Assembly: GCA_001825675.1 (NCBI GenBank)
Contig: MHYA01000070.1
Location: 1 to 33,972, forward strand
DNA length: 33,972 nt
Direction of reading: 5' to 3'
Source of the DNA: Planctomycetes bacterium GWF2_42_9
Lineage (GTDB): Bacteria > Planctomycetota > Phycisphaerae > Sedimentisphaerales > UBA12454
Below are positions 33,427 through 33,972 of this stretch, piece after piece. The position numbers and the translations under genes are program-made. The notes beneath the pieces were generated by a model that was given only the letters and a program-made list of their open reading frames with translations, made no database searches and had not been told where the DNA came from. How positions within the stretch are numbered: the stretch's first letter is position 1; each line of letters begins with the position of its first letter.

Positions 33427-33972
33427 CTATTCTGATATTTGGATCAAATTGCCAGCTATATAAAAAGGGTCAGCTTCGGAGCCAAATCGTTCTAATAATT
33501 TTTTATTGTATAAATGAAAAACTACATAAACCTGGTTTTCGGAAACAGGTAAAAAACATGGATACCCTGCCATCCCCTCGGCAGGCCGCCACGCTTTTTT
33601 AAGATCATCCTCAGACCACTTTACATTGCTGTAAAGTTTTTCAAATTCCCCAGTAGGATCTTTGAGATGACATATTAATTTCCAGCTGTCTCCATTATCC
33701 TTGCTTGCGGCAATAGCTATACCTGGAGCATTGCCTGCATCACGAAAAGCAAAAAGTAATAGACCGTTAGGCATACAATATAATGCAGGTGATCCGCCTG
33801 CAAGTTCCAGTTGTATTGGCATTGTCCATGTTTTACCATTGTTCGATGATTTTATTTGCCAGAATTTTTTTTCAGGTTTTTTATCCGTTCGCGCAATCGC
33901 AACAAGAGACTTGTCCTTACAGACAACAACTGCTGTTTCATTAAAAATTAAGCATTCTTTCTCGCCATTGGG
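33427..33972 (-). CDS. Second sialidase-like BNR protein (partial, N-terminus beyond window)
   Basis: The frame is open from the right edge to the TAG at 33427, 181 codons, so only the C-terminal part is seen. It contains Asp boxes SSNNGKTW (about 33829-33852) and SKDNGDSW, and sialidase-like segments GSPALYCMPNGLLLFAFRD. It is a homologue of the neighbouring gene but clearly diverged. Whether it has a signal peptide cannot be judged. Its stop touches the start region of the next gene, so the two propellers are co-translated. It is the first visible gene of the catabolic cluster; the promoter lies outside the window. Confidence 0.85.
   Translation of the reverse strand, partial: PNGEKECLIFNETAVVVCKDKSLVAIARTDKKPEKKFWQIKSSNNGKTWTMPIQLELAGGSPALYCMPNGLLLFAFRDAGNAPGIAIAASKDNGDSWKLICHLKDPTGEFEKLYSNVKWSEDDLKKAWRPAEGMAGYPCFLPVSENQVYVVFHLYNKKLLERFGSEADPFYIAGNLIQISE

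Overview
The window looks like a Planctomycetota chromosome, most likely a Phycisphaerae/Sedimentisphaerales-type organism. This is inferred from gene content: a GH172/DUF2961 glycosidase, a DUF4450 glycosidase, tandem sialidase-like propellers and a long hydrolase cluster, next to a complete-looking peptidoglycan precursor operon whose MurE carries the meso-DAP-type DNPR motif. No 16S or other decisive marker is present, so this assignment is moderate at best.

Left part (1-15.5 kb), mainly core genes. A CPBP-type membrane protease (cut by the left edge) diverges from murA. Then come a small AIG-repeat protein, a YhaM-like OB/HD exoribonuclease, a repeat-rich 560-bp gap, a secreted orphan protein, an enolase gene split by a frameshift, a secreted GH172-type glycosidase, a small membrane protein and the operon murE-murF-mraY (minus strand). 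A DUF434 protein and a membrane-anchored alpha/beta-hydrolase-fold protein follow. REP-like hairpins and AT-rich repeats are scattered between genes, and one palindrome lies in frame inside murF.

Middle (15.4-18.8 kb), a small integrated island. A complete tRNA-Ser(GCT) is followed by a tyrosine integrase and an IS256-family transposase broken by two single-base frameshifts. The island ends in a 66-bp partial copy of the tRNA 3' end (62/66 identical). This is the classical footprint of integration into a tRNA gene. The stretch downstream of the transposase is rich in inverted repeats.

Right part (19.1-34 kb), a catabolic cluster read entirely on the minus strand in two tight blocks. The upstream block (entering from the right edge) holds two sialidase-like BNR propellers, an SDR dehydrogenase, a DHDPS/N-acetylneuraminate-lyase-family aldolase, two paralogous cysteine-rich small proteins and a nitrilase-family C-N hydrolase. 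The downstream block starts with a LacI regulator that has an operator over its own promoter. It continues with a creatinase-like M24 protein, an ASRT-domain protein, a creatininase-family protein, an unclassified TIM-barrel-like glycosidase, an amidohydrolase-2 protein and a 1087-residue DUF4450 glycosidase. Oxidation, lactone or amide opening and aldol cleavage fit the non-phosphorylative breakdown of an unusual, probably nitrogen-bearing sugar. No transporter is present, and none of the complete enzymes shows an obvious signal peptide, so most processing appears intracellular. The substrate is unknown. This cluster is the best candidate for an undescribed system.
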